A stretch of DNA of 64,000 nucleotides, from assembly GCA_012103455.1 (NCBI GenBank), contig WLWT01000001.1, positions 248,001 to 312,000 on the forward strand, written 5' to 3'. Shown here in pieces: positions 27,001 to 35,659 of this stretch; position 1 is the first letter of the stretch; each line of letters starts with the position of its first letter. Under the pieces are notes generated by a model, which saw only the letters and a program-made list of their open reading frames with translations, searched no databases and had not been told where the DNA came from. The position numbers and the translations under genes are program-made. This DNA comes from Gammaproteobacteria bacterium (GTDB lineage: Bacteria; Pseudomonadota; Gammaproteobacteria; HK1).

Positions 27001-27275
27001 GTGATCTGGCCGCTGCCATCGGACGATTTGCTCACCATTTCGGTGAGACCTTCGATGCCGCGCAGCACCTCCTCTTGCCGGTTGACGATCTCGCGTTCCA
27101 CTTCCGCCGGTGAGGCGCTGCGCCAGTTGGTGTCAATGGTGATCACCGGACGATTGACGTCCGGGATGAGCTGAATGGGAATGGTCTCAAGGGCCACCAA
27201 GCCGAACATGATGACCATGAGGACTGCCGCCACCACCGCCGTCGGGCGGGCAATGGAGGTGCGGATAAGGTCCAT
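24072..27275 (-). CDS. RND-family efflux permease (AcrB/MexF-like)
   Basis: A 1067-residue inner-membrane proton-driven exporter with two copies of the six-helix RND unit. It starts TSIARPTAVVAAVLMVIMFG. The TM4 proton-relay segment is GMVVDAAIVVLENIYR with one Asp where AcrB has two, as in several HAE1-like pumps. The second half has VLSVPLATAGGVGGLLLL and GIVVNNAILLVHQTL. It is encoded downstream of its periplasmic adaptor on the same strand with a 36-base gap. No outer-membrane channel gene adjoins, so it probably uses a shared TolC-type channel. Likely substrates are hydrophobic drugs or detergents, which is inference. Confidence 0.92.
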   Translation of the reverse strand: MDLIRTSIARPTAVVAAVLMVIMFGLVALETIPIQLIPDVNRPVITIDTNWRSASPAEVEREIVNRQEEVLRGIEGLTEMVSKSSDGSGQITLEFAVGTNMDKALLLVSKRLDRVSGYPEEADEPTLKTAGSEDQAIAWIIAKYRPGSGGDKPDIHIHGEFAKDVVQDRLERVPGVGSVDVFGGADREIRVVIDPRALARFRLTVSDVVRAVRASNASITGGDITEGKRRYIVRTEGDLSTVAQIEAVVLRSQRDPATGRLARVTVGDVAQVGYAYQEPQARIRNMGDPSLAIRVTRETGANVIETMNSIRQTLEELSAGVVADAGLQLRQVYDETIYIDSAIDLVQQNIYVGGVLAALMLLLFLRSWRATLIIALAIPVSVIGSFVAMAALGRSLNVISLAGIAFAVGMVVDAAIVVLENIYRLKQRGMATQEAAYQGAKQVWSAVFVSALTTVMVFIPILILESEVGQLFRDIAVAISVAVLLSLLVAVTVIPALSQRLLGGDVGGRKPLALPGLDHFGRGFTTLATGFAHLTFKHKTLALAVALGVSAAAVGLTHSFLPKADYLPAGNRNLVFGMMLPPPGYNLTTTTGIAESLEATVRPLWVTGKKSTDKAQAAPSGGPPGITNFFFVAFRGLTFLGAVSADASRVAELIPVLRRPMFSEPGTFGFVSQRSIFGRSIGGGRRIDVDISGGNLEQVLGVALRAMGHIARVLPRQEGTQIRPNPGLELGAPEVRVLPDRVRLADAGVTVRELGLTVDTFNDGLRLAEITVDGERLDLMLAGPPVAAEQTQRIGALPVVTRDGLILPAESLAKIALTSGPTEIRHKERRRTVTIEVRPPEHLVLEAAMDKLNEGVVSALRQEGLPSGVRVALSGTADKLEQTREAMKWQLVMALIIVYLVMAVLFESFIYPAVIVLSVPLATAGGVGGLLLLNEYQLQPLDMLTMLGFVILIGIVVNNAILLVHQTLFHLRVEGMDAGAAIVEATRNRIRPIFMSTLTSVFGMVPLVVFPGAGSELYRGLGSVVVGGLALSALLTLIIVPPLLSLTVGLRTRKSTYIQPSPAEQPG

Positions 27276-27311
27276 CGGCGAGGGCGGCTCAGGTAATCGT
27301 TGGGGCGGCAG

Positions 27312-28418
27312 CTAGGTTTTGCCGGGTTCTACGGCCTGCCCTGGCCGTAAGCGTTCGTTGCCGCGCACCACCACGACCTCGCCCGGCGCCAACCCGTCGA
27401 GTACCTCGAGGCGCGGACCTACTGCCTCGCCGAGTTGCACGAGCCGGATGTTGGCTTTACCGTCCGCCACCACGTACACCAGTTGCTGTCCCTTGCGGTT
27501 GATGATGGCGTCTTTGTGCACGGAGACGACTTGGCGCGGTTCGCCGGCCGGGATGGCCACGGTGATGGATTGATTGGCGGCTATGGCCGCCTTCGGATCC
27601 AAGTTGGCGGAGAAGCGCACCGGCCGTGTGCGGGTGAGCGGGTTTTCATCCGGGATGAGCGCCCGTACGGTGACTTGAATGCTCTCGCCGTTGTCGAAAA
27701 CCGCGTCCATTTTGACTCCGGGGATCACGCCGCCCAAACGTTCGCTGGGGACATCCGCCTCCACTTCCAGATCGTTGGCCGCCATCAGCGTGACGATGGC
27801 ATCGCCTAGCCGCAGGTAGGCGCCCGCCGACACGTGCTTGCGGGTGACCACGGCGTCATAGGGCGCGCGGATTTGCGTGCGGGCCAAATCGATGCGCGCC
27901 GCCCGCAGTTGCGCATCGGTGCGGGTAAAAGCGGCACTGGCCTCCGCTAGCTGTGAAGTGAAACGCACCACTTCGTGCTGTTGGTCTTCGTAACGGGCGC
28001 GGGGAAAAGCGGAGGAGTTTTTGAGTTTCTCCAAGCGCTGCATCTCGTCCTTGGCGATAAGAAGCTGGGCTTTGGCCGCGTTCTTGCGCGCTTCGTGAAT
28101 GGTGAGATCTGCGGCACTGCGGGCGATCATCGCCTCGCGCATATCGGTAACCAACTCAGCCAACAGCTCGCCGACTTTGACTTTGTCGCCCACCTGCACA
28201 TGGACTTTACGCAGCGGCCCGGGCACACCAGCGGCGACCGCGCCCTGTTCTTTGGCCACGATGCGCCCGAGGATGGGTACGGTTTGACGTAACGGTTCTT
28301 TCACTACGGTATCCACTTTAACCCGGGCTGGACGGTCTTGAGCCTGGGCGCCATCTAACACCACCAGCGGCAGCGTCAACCACAATATGAGCGTGCAGCG
28401 AAAAAAGCGCAGTTGGAT
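27312..28418 (-). CDS. RND periplasmic adaptor (membrane fusion protein)
   Basis: A HlyD/AcrA-type adaptor of about 368 residues. Starting at the ATG at 28418 gives a clear signal peptide (RFFRCTLILWLTLPLVVL, cleavage near AQAQ). Then come the barrel-sandwich lipoyl halves (EQGAVAAGVPGPLRKVHVQV and RTQIRAPYDAVVTRKHVSAG) separated by a helical hairpin (AKAQLLIAKDEMQRLEKLKN). The C-terminal beta-barrel ends in LDGLAPGEVVVVRGNERLRP. It links the permease at 24072 to an outer-membrane channel. Confidence 0.9.
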   Translation of the reverse strand: MQLRFFRCTLILWLTLPLVVLDGAQAQDRPARVKVDTVVKEPLRQTVPILGRIVAKEQGAVAAGVPGPLRKVHVQVGDKVKVGELLAELVTDMREAMIARSAADLTIHEARKNAAKAQLLIAKDEMQRLEKLKNSSAFPRARYEDQQHEVVRFTSQLAEASAAFTRTDAQLRAARIDLARTQIRAPYDAVVTRKHVSAGAYLRLGDAIVTLMAANDLEVEADVPSERLGGVIPGVKMDAVFDNGESIQVTVRALIPDENPLTRTRPVRFSANLDPKAAIAANQSITVAIPAGEPRQVVSVHKDAIINRKGQQLVYVVADGKANIRLVQLGEAVGPRLEVLDGLAPGEVVVVRGNERLRPGQAVEPGKT

Positions 28419-28469
28419 CATGGGCGGATGGGCGGGGATCTGTTGAAGATGCATATATTATAGACGTCC

Positions 28470-30602
28470 ATGAATATCCGGCGTGTTTTGTTAATCTTGC
28501 CAGTGCTCGTTATCGCGCTGCTCGCGCAGGCGTACTTTTGGGTGCCTACCTATGAGTCGCAGCTAGCCACTGTACCGCAACGGGCAAACACCCTGATCGA
28601 GGCGTCGATCGGGGATGCGAAGATATTGAATCCTATCTTGTTCAGCGACACGGTCAGTGGGCGCATCTCGGATCAGGTTTTCGATGGTCTGTTGGACCTG
28701 GATGAAGACTTGGGGTTTCGAGGGCGTTTGGCTACTGATTGGTCACTTGAGGAAACCGCTTACTTGTTGGTGCTGCCCGGGGCGGCGCTGGCCGATGGCT
28801 CTGTTGTGGGGGCCTCGGTGAATGCAGCCGAGCTGGCCGCACGCATCACCGCGCAGGCGGCTAGCGACGGTTGGGATGATGCTTTGTTGGACATCACCGT
28901 TGAGGCGCCGCGGGTTATCGAGCGGCAAGCGCCGGCGGGAGACGATGAGGAATCGGTAGCCGTTCGCCCACTAGCTATTCGCCTGGCAGCGCCGGCACGG
29001 TTGCGCCTTGCGCTCAAGGGCGTTGATCAAGATCTTATGCAGCGGTTGTTGCCGGTATTGGGACCGAACTATACAGAGCGCTTCGATGCGTTGCACTTCT
29101 TAGCCGAGCCCAAGATAGGGGCGGTGCGGGACAACGAGGCCGTAGTACAGGCGGTGCGTGAGGCGCTGCCGTTGTTGGAGCACAACCCGGTATTGACCTT
29201 CAAGTTGCGCCAAGGGGTGCGCTTTCATGACGGTGAACCCTTCGATGCGCAAGACGTACGGTTTACCTACAACGCGCTTATGGCACCTAAGAACCTGTCC
29301 CCCAGGACCGCCATGTTCGAGCCTGTCAAGGCGCTGGAAGTGGTCGATCCGTATACCGTACGGGTGGTCTACAAGCGGTTGTTTTCACCGGCCGTGAACG
29401 CTTGGACCATCGGTATATTGCCGCAACATCTGCTCAACGACGAGGCGCTTGCGAAGGAGGCCGAGGCGCGCGGCTTGGACGGTGGTGCGCGGACTGAATT
29501 CGGCCTGCGTGACGCCGATTTCTCGCGCAATCCCGTGGGTACCGGCCCGTTTCGTTTCGCCCGCTGGGACGGTGATGAGGTGATAGAACTCAGCGCTAAT
29601 GAGGATTATTGGGAGGGGGCGCCGTTGTTAGACAGGTTCGCACTTCGGGTGATTCCGGATCTGCTTACCCAGGAGTTGGAATTTCGCGCTGGCGCCGTGG
29701 ATGTATACAGTGCGCAGGCCCATCAGGCGGAGCGGATGCGGGCGGATGCACGTTATCGTCAGATAAGTACGCCACTGCGCGGCTATACCTACATCGGTTA
29801 TAACAATGCCCGCCCGCCCCTGGATGATCATCGAGTGCGCCGCGCGCTCGGTATGGCCATTGACGTTCAGTCCATCATTCGCTTCGTGTTACAGGGCCAA
29901 GGTGAGCCGGTTACCGGTCCGTTTGCCCATACCACACCGTGGTACGACACCCGCTATGCGGGCTTGCCCTACGATCCCGAGGGGGCGCGGGAGGCGCTGT
30001 TGTCGCTGGGTTGGCAACCCGATGCGCACGGTTGGCTGGTTAAAGAGGGTAAGCGGTTTGAAATCAACCTTATCTCCAATAACGGTAATCCGGTCCGCAA
30101 AGCGGTGCTCGCCATCGCCCAGGCCAGTTGGCACAAAATAGGCGTCAAAACCAACACGCAACTCTTCGAATGGGCGGTGTTCCTGGAAGATTTCATCAAC
30201 CCGTCCGCGTTCGATGCGGTGGTATTGGGGTGGAATTTAGGTGTGGACTACGATCTGTTCTCGCTATGGCATTCGGGTGAGACCGGTTTCGGTAAATTCA
30301 ATTTCGTCCACTACCACAACCCTGAGGCGGATGCTTTGTTGGAGCGCATTCGGCGCGAATACGACCGTGACCGGTTGATTGAACTCACCCATGCGCTGCA
30401 CCGCACTATCGCCGCCGATCAGCCCTATACGTTTTTATTCGCCCCCCGGGCAACGCGCATGTTCGATAAAAAATGGGTCATGCGCACCACCGCCGGCGGC
30501 GAGGCACCGGTGCGGCCCTCGCGAAGCGGCGAACCGTGGTACTTCATGAACCGCTGGTACAAGAGCGCAGGCGATCAGCCACGCCTGGCGGCGGACGGCT
30601 AG
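28470..30602 (+). CDS. ABC transporter peptide-type substrate-binding protein (SBP_bac_5)
   Basis: A 710-residue periplasmic solute-binding protein. The N-terminal hydrophobic segment VLLILPVLVIALLAQAYFWV is a signal or anchor. The family body is clear: IEASIGDAKILNPILFSDTV near the N-terminus, FKLRQGVRFHDGEPFDAQDV, RNPVGTGPFRFARWDGDEVI and NARPPLDDHRVRRALGMAID. At 710 residues it is longer than DppA/OppA (about 540) because of an insert between about 110 and 215. It is followed 4 bases later by the permease genes. The ligand may be peptides, but this family also carries other oligomers. Confidence 0.9.
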   Translation: MNIRRVLLILPVLVIALLAQAYFWVPTYESQLATVPQRANTLIEASIGDAKILNPILFSDTVSGRISDQVFDGLLDLDEDLGFRGRLATDWSLEETAYLLVLPGAALADGSVVGASVNAAELAARITAQAASDGWDDALLDITVEAPRVIERQAPAGDDEESVAVRPLAIRLAAPARLRLALKGVDQDLMQRLLPVLGPNYTERFDALHFLAEPKIGAVRDNEAVVQAVREALPLLEHNPVLTFKLRQGVRFHDGEPFDAQDVRFTYNALMAPKNLSPRTAMFEPVKALEVVDPYTVRVVYKRLFSPAVNAWTIGILPQHLLNDEALAKEAEARGLDGGARTEFGLRDADFSRNPVGTGPFRFARWDGDEVIELSANEDYWEGAPLLDRFALRVIPDLLTQELEFRAGAVDVYSAQAHQAERMRADARYRQISTPLRGYTYIGYNNARPPLDDHRVRRALGMAIDVQSIIRFVLQGQGEPVTGPFAHTTPWYDTRYAGLPYDPEGAREALLSLGWQPDAHGWLVKEGKRFEINLISNNGNPVRKAVLAIAQASWHKIGVKTNTQLFEWAVFLEDFINPSAFDAVVLGWNLGVDYDLFSLWHSGETGFGKFNFVHYHNPEADALLERIRREYDRDRLIELTHALHRTIAADQPYTFLFAPRATRMFDKKWVMRTTAGGEAPVRPSRSGEPWYFMNRWYKSAGDQPRLAADG

Positions 30603-30606
30603 GCTG

Positions 30607-31569
30607 ATGCTGGGCTGGTTAGCGCGCAATCTGGTGAGTCGGCTTCTATTGCTCGTGGTGGTGTCTGTGTTGGCCCATGCGGTGGTTCATCTGGCGCCAG
30701 GGGAGGCGAGTGAGGTCGATCCTAGCAATCCGCGGATGAAGCCCGAGGATGTGGCCAAGATCCGGGCGGCGTTTCATTTGGATAAACCCATTTACCTGCA
30801 ATACCTGTACTGGGTGCGGGATCTGATGACCGGGCGGCTCACGTCGTTTAAAGACGGGCAGCCAGTGTTGTCACGCATCTGGGAGCGATTTTTAAATTCC
30901 CTGCCGCTATTCGTATTGTCCACCGTTGTCATTTGGACGCTGTCGTTTCCCGCTGGCATCTATGCGGCGTTGCGGCGTGGGTCGCTCTATGATCGCGGTG
31001 CTACCGTGGTGGCTTATTTGCTCATTTCCGTACCCAGCTTTTTCTTCGCTTATGTGCTGATTTTGTGGCTGGTGAACGCTTTAGGCGTTCCTGTCATCGG
31101 CCTGCGCACCTTCGGTGCCGAGGCGGCAGGGGCGTTTACCCGTGCGATGGATGCCCTCTGGCACCTGGCCATCCCATCCCTGATGTCGGCGGCGGTGGGC
31201 ATCGCTATTTTGTCGCGTTATGTGCGTGCTCAAATGCTGGAGGTACTGTCGTTTGACTACGTGCGCACGGCGCGCGCCAAGGGCCTGCCCGAGGAGAGCG
31301 TCATCTATGATCATGCTCTGCGCGGTGCGCTGCTCCCGTTCGTCACCATGTTCGGTTTGCTGCTGCCTGGGCTTATAGGCGGCAGTGTCATCATTGAACA
31401 GATCTTTGCCTGGCCCGGTATAGGCCGCCTCAGCTATGACGCTATTCTCGCCCGTGACTATCCCATCATCTTGACGGTAAATTTCTTTGCGGCGGCCCTC
31501 ACCTTAATAGGTACTTTTCTTTCCGATTTGCTCTACGCTTGGGCGGATCCGCGGATCAATGCGCCATGA
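30607..31569 (+). CDS. ABC transporter permease, DppB/OppB type
   Basis: A 320-residue inner-membrane permease with about six helices. The N-terminal LARNLVSRLLLLVVVSVLAH is typical of DppB. The EAA coupling loop that contacts the ATPase is RTARAKGLPEESVIYDHALR followed by GALLPFV. It overlaps the next permease start by 4 bases (ATGA). Confidence 0.92.
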   Translation: MLGWLARNLVSRLLLLVVVSVLAHAVVHLAPGEASEVDPSNPRMKPEDVAKIRAAFHLDKPIYLQYLYWVRDLMTGRLTSFKDGQPVLSRIWERFLNSLPLFVLSTVVIWTLSFPAGIYAALRRGSLYDRGATVVAYLLISVPSFFFAYVLILWLVNALGVPVIGLRTFGAEAAGAFTRAMDALWHLAIPSLMSAAVGIAILSRYVRAQMLEVLSFDYVRTARAKGLPEESVIYDHALRGALLPFVTMFGLLLPGLIGGSVIIEQIFAWPGIGRLSYDAILARDYPIILTVNFFAAALTLIGTFLSDLLYAWADPRINAP

Positions 31570-32485
31570 GTACGCTTTTGCGGCCGGCTTGGCGGGCGCT
31601 TGTCCATGACCGTTTGGCCATGGCCGCGCTGGGGTTGCTAGGCGTGATGTTGTTGGCCGCAGTGCTCGGCAAGGCATTGACCGAATGGGCCGTGGTGTTC
31701 GATCCGGGCACGGTGCGGCTCATCGACAAGTTGCGCCCGCCGTTTAGCGAAGCGTCGGCGCTGCTACCAATGGCCGAGCAGCCAGCCTTCGGCATTTACC
31801 TGCTCGGCACCGACGATCTGGGCCGGGATGTATTTGCCCGTATGTTGCAGGGCTCTTTTGTGTCGTTGTCCATAGGTATTGTCGCGGTCACTATTTCATT
31901 GCTCATCGGGGTGACGTTGGGGGCCATCGCCGGTTATTACGGTGATCGGCGGCTGGGGCCGGTGACGGTGGATGGCCTCATCATGCGTTTTACCGACGTG
32001 ATGCTGAGCTTTCCTTCTTTTTTCTGATTTTGACGGTGGTGGCGTTACTGCCCGCCAGCATCTACAACATCATGATCGTTATAGGGCTTACCGGCTGGAT
32101 GGCGATGGCCCGCTTCGTTAGAGCTGAATTCCTCGCCCTGCGCGAGAGAGATTTCGTCATGGCTGCTATTGCCGCCGGTTTGCCCGAGTGGCGGGTGATC
32201 GTGAAGCATATGTTGCCCAATGCCATGGCACCGGTGATCGTGTCCGCCATCATCAGCGTTGCCAGCGCCATATTGACCGAATCCGCTTTGAGCTTCCTAG
32301 GTTTCGGTGTGCAGCCGCCTAACGCCACCTTCGGTAACATTCTCGCTGGAGCCAGGGATTATGTATTCGATGCACCCTGGCTGTTCTTCATCCCCGGTAG
32401 CGCTATTTTGCTAGTGGTACTGGCCTTCAATCTGTTGGGAGAGGGGCTGCGTGAAGCTTTGCAGCCCCATCTTCGCGAGGGCTGA
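31566..32485 (+). pseudogene. ABC transporter permease, DppC/OppC type, frameshifted at a T tract
   Basis: Two frames together encode a complete DppC-like permease. Part 1 (31566-32027) runs from the N-terminal helix through LLGTDDLGRDVFARMLQGS to DVMLSFPSFF. Part 2 (32030-32485) continues MTVVALLPASIYNI, has the EAA loop VMAAIAAGLPEWRVIVKHML, and ends LNLLGEGL-like. The break is at a run of six T at 32018-32023; seven T would restore FFLILTVV. This may be a true frameshift, transcriptional slippage, or a sequencing indel. No ATP-binding subunit gene follows. Confidence 0.85.
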
Positions 32486-32747
32486 CTCTTTTTCGATCTC
32501 CGCACGGTTTTGGTCGCGTTCGACCTCTAATTGCATCTCTTTTTCGAGCAGAGCCTGTTCCAGATTCTCCACCGCCTCTGCCAGTTCTTTTTCGTAATTG
32601 ATGAATCCTGTTATCGTGGTGTCCCGCCTTAGGAGTAAGAGGATTCTTGAATGAATCAATGACCGAAAGCATAAGGCTTATCACGGCAGGTGGGGGTTGC
32701 GCCATTGGCTTCGGCTCAGGATTGATCGGACATAAGGCTTTATTTTA
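32486..32747. other. Intergenic stretch with a possible coiled-coil remnant
   Basis: After the permease stop, the minus strand can encode a Glu/Lys-rich coiled coil (ELAEAVENLEQALLEKEMQL) in a frame that runs back into the permease gene (32659-32411). It has no convincing start context and partly overlaps a real gene, so it is at most a remnant of an earlier gene end. Nothing else is recognised before the IS1595 element. Confidence 0.25.
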
Positions 32748-33415
32748 GGGGCTGTCCTAGACAACGAGCCCATTTCACTTCTAACCCATTGAGTTAATTG
32801 CTTTAATTGGCTCTTTGGGTGACTGTTATCAAAACGCCACTCACATTCCTTCAAAAATAGGTGAAAATGCTCTCGTGCCACCCCGTTGAATCGGCGCCAA
32901 TGGCGCTTCGCCTGATTCCAGACATTCTCAATACCGTTAATGGGGTTTTGCTGGTCAGCAAACCGTTCACTGGGGTTAATACGGTAGTGCTTGAATTCTG
33001 ATACATCCAGTGCGTTATAGCGGCCGAATGTGTCCGTGTAAACCATACTGTCCGGCCTTACCTTTTGCCCAATGACCGGCAGTAATGTATCGGCTTTGGC
33101 ATTGGGTATCAGCACCGTAAAAACCTTGCCATGTCGCTTTAACAGTCCCAATACGGGCACTTTCCCTAACGTGCCCCGGCCTCGTTTGCCTTTGCGCCTG
33201 CCACCCCAATAACGTTCATCTGCTTCTACTTCACCTTCAAGCCACTCCAAGTGCTCGCTGTGCGCATAAATCAGCTGCCGGAGCCGATGAAAGTAGTAGC
33301 TTGCAGTCGTCTTATTCACATCTAACCACTGGGCTGCCGTTCGTGCTGTTGTTCCCGCAACAAATAGCTCAATCAATCGTGATTGTTTATGCCAACTCAG
33401 CCTGCTTTTTCTCAT
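32681..33415 (-). CDS. IS1595-family transposase (ISXO2-like)
   Basis: About 244 residues. The N-terminal part has a helix-turn-helix (LIELFVAGTTARTAAQWL, then NKTTASYYFHRLRQL). The ISXO2-like DDE domain begins EVEADERYWGGRRKGKRGRG with the first Asp/Glu, then YTDTFGRYNAL with the second Asp, and ENVWNQAKRHWRRF with the third acidic residue. The frame is open and no internal lesion is visible. It runs out through the left inverted repeat, so its last 20 or so residues are encoded by flanking DNA. It is probably the only potentially active transposase in this block. Confidence 0.88.
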   Translation of the reverse strand: MRKSRLSWHKQSRLIELFVAGTTARTAAQWLDVNKTTASYYFHRLRQLIYAHSEHLEWLEGEVEADERYWGGRRKGKRGRGTLGKVPVLGLLKRHGKVFTVLIPNAKADTLLPVIGQKVRPDSMVYTDTFGRYNALDVSEFKHYRINPSERFADQQNPINGIENVWNQAKRHWRRFNGVAREHFHLFLKECEWRFDNSHPKSQLKQLTQWVRSEMGSLSRTAPKIKPYVRSILSRSQWRNPHLP

Positions 33416-33455
33416 TCAGCCATCCTAGATAAAAACGGTTATCTAGGACAGCCCC
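32748..33455 (-). mobile_element. IS1595-family insertion sequence
   Basis: A 708-bp element bounded by the inverted repeat GGGGCTGTCCTAGA (32748) and its partner CTAGGACAGCCCC (to 33455). It carries one transposase gene on the minus strand. No convincing 8-bp target duplication is visible. Its right end abuts the IS5-type remnant that starts at about 33456. Confidence 0.85.
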
Positions 33456-33685
33456 TTAAAATTATTCAAAAACTTCTTCCTGTTCAAAGAGGTAACGTCA
33501 AAATACCCAATTGACTGGTGTTGAACGCCATTTTGTATGTCGCTGAGCACGGTTGCAAGTGGCGAGGTTTGCCAAAAAGGTTTGGCCATTGGCACAGCAT
33601 TTATACTCGTGCCAATCGCTGGGCGAAAAATGGTGTACTCGATAGTGTATTGGCAGCACTGCAGGAAAACGATGTCATCAACATC
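33456..33685 (+). pseudogene. IS5-family transposase N-terminal fragment
   Basis: The plus strand encodes LNAILYVAEHGCKWRGLPKR followed by FGHWHSIYTRANRWAKNGV and LAALQE, the conserved N-terminal region of IS5-group transposases (DUF4096). An upstream TGA and loss of the frame before this stretch, plus truncation by an IS4-B end at 33686, leave no catalytic domain. Confidence 0.75.
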
Positions 33686-33722
33686 ATTGCTGTCCCACAA
33701 ACTTTTGAATGAGCTTAGAATC
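33686..33722. mobile_element. Solo end of the IS4-B element
   Basis: TGCTGTCCCACAAACTTTTG and the following bases to 33722 match the terminal bases of IS4-B at 60485-60521 in reverse orientation. The rest of that element is absent. It lies between the IS5 remnant and IS630-A copy 3 and records a further lost insertion. Confidence 0.75.
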
Positions 33723-33725
33723 GTC

Positions 33726-34461
33726 TATACCCATCACACTTCAAGATGCGAACATCGGTGCATCAATAATTTGAAACTTATCGGTGATTCTTTTTCTCAA
33801 TAAAGCCTTTCGTCTTCCAATACGCTTGAAAAAATCCAAAGATGCTTCCCGAAAATCTACAAACTTCTCATAGTACCGATTATAAGTAACCGCTTCATGC
33901 ATCATTTTCCAAAGTCGCTCAATTGGATTTAAATTCGGTGAATAGGGCGGCAAATAGTGTAATTTAATGTTTGAGTCCTTGGCATAAGACTGAACGTCTT
34001 TGCTCTTATGATAAGCTGCATTATCCCAAATTACATGAATTTCTTTCTCTGGTGTATACCGTTTGCGTAGAGATTTTAGAAAAGATTTAATGGTTTGCGC
34101 ATTCACTCGCTCAACTTCAGTATGGATTATTGTGTGACCATCCAAAGATACAGCACCAATGAAATTCAATCGTGTTTGACGAGCCGTTGTGGCAATACTT
34201 TTTCGAGTGCCTCTTAAAATCCATCCACAGGCCAACCGCGTTTGATACTGCGGATGAAAACTATCCGAGAAATAGATTAAACCCTTGTTTTTAGCGTTTT
34301 TCGAAAGATGTTCATAGTCTTTGACAAACGCTTTTTGCGCCTGTGCGTTTGCTTTCGCTGGAACTGCATCAGGCTTCTTACAGCAGAAATTATTGCGATG
34401 CAGCCATTTTGTCATGCCGCTTACACTGTAAAGCTTACCAAAATTCAACTTCACATAAGTG
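33726..34461 (-). mobile_element. IS630-A copy 3, truncated at its transposase N-terminus
   Basis: This copy matches copies 2 and 4 from the TATACCCATCAC end to about 34461 and encodes the transposase from TYVKLNFGKLYSVSGM to the C-terminus, including all three catalytic acidic motifs. The helix-turn-helix and the other terminal repeat are missing. The open frame continues to 34613 into unrelated sequence, giving a chimeric N-terminus that is unlikely to be functional. Confidence 0.88.
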
Positions 34462-34688
34462 AGGATAGTAAAAACAAAAGCCCATTCCAGCTCAAAGCCG
34501 AGGTATTGGATGGTGGGGCGAAAAGGCGTTGATAGCTCTGCGCCGGGGAGGATTGGTCGGGTGGGGGGGGGGGTAGGCCTACAGTTGACGAGCGCGGCGC
34601 CTACGACATACAAGCTGCGCGCTCAACGACCCCAATGACGCGCGTGCGCTGTCCCTGGCGGTCTGTCGGCCAGATGGGGTCATTGACA

Positions 34689-35393
34689 TCAGTTCGCCAA
34701 AGCCAACGGCGGCGCACGTGGCTGCACCAGCCCTTGCAGAGCAGTGTGTTCGAGAATGCGCGAAATGACGCCAGGCTCGGTCATGACAGCAATCACTTGC
34801 AACTCGCCGCCACAATGAGGGCACTGCTTCATATCAATGGCGAACACCCGCTTAAGTCGGGCCATCCAGCTCAACGGCGTACTGCCAACATGGGACACGC
34901 ATTCATCGTTCGCACTCACTTGGCTCGCCACCCTGGGGCGAGCCACGATGTCGGCTCGTTCGCGCGCATTGGGCGCGAATAATCCGTGGTCTCTCACCCA
35001 ATGAGCCTTGGGGCGCGGCACCAGCGCCGCCCATCGCGCGATGAAGTCCTGCGGCTCGAACAATACGTGTGTGGTGCCGTCGCTAAACGCGCGCTTCAAC
35101 TCAAGCACCACCCACCCGTCACCCTCAATGCTTAGGCGTTCTTGCGCTATCGGACCTCGCGCCCTGTAACGGCACACTCGTTCGAGCTTGGCCCGTTCAT
35201 GCGCTTCACAAGCAACGGCGCAGTTCAGCGAGAACCTATCACCCGCGCCGGTCAATGGCTTCGCTGTCGCGCCGCTCGGCTCCACAGCCAACAACGGAGC
35301 GTGCAACCGCATCGTGGCGCGTCCAGCGCGAGGGCCAGCGGCGATGACAGAGCGTATTGCTGCGCCCGCCAGTTGTTCGTAGGGTGAGTCCAT
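34689..35393 (-). pseudogene. IS91-family transposase C-terminal part
   Basis: A 234-residue frame encodes the C-terminal half of an IS91-type (Y2/HUH) transposase: FSLNCAVACEAHERAKLERV, then CRYRARGPIAQERLSI, FEPQDFIARWAALVPRPKAH, and the terminal zinc-ribbon-like CPHCGGELQVIAVM. The N-terminal zinc finger and the HUH and tyrosine catalytic motifs are missing. The 34462-34688 stretch on its 3' side holds no gene and includes a G-rich run. Confidence 0.8.
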
Positions 35394-35400
35394 CTCCAGG

Positions 35401-35571
35401 TCAAGGTAAGGCTGCTAAGGCCTCGGCCACTCGCACACCGGCACGCACCAGCGTGCGGGTGACGCGGGGAATAATAGGCGTGAGTAAGGTGTTGAGTGTC
35501 TCTGGACGTAAGGCCTCGGCCCGGCTTACCTTGGCCAATAATTGAGTAACTTCGGAATGCTCTGCACCCAT
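35401..35571 (-). other. Small ORF of 56 residues upstream of the IS91 fragment
   Basis: From an ATG preceded by AAGG, the minus strand encodes a 56-residue helical peptide (TQLLAKVSRAEALRPETLNT, then PRVTRTLVRAGVRVAEAL). It ends 8 bases before the IS91 fragment frame begins. It could be a remnant or an accessory small protein of a former element. No family is recognised. Confidence 0.25.
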
Positions 35572-35659
35572 CCTTAATTCAAAATCAAGGTGATATCAGC
35601 ACTTTTACCATCGGTATCAATTAATTCCATTGCCTTTACCTCAATCCATCGAAATAAGA

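Noticed and set aside
32411..32659. Coiled-coil ORF on the minus strand after dppC
   Set aside because: It overlaps the permease gene end and has a poor start; noted only as a possible remnant.
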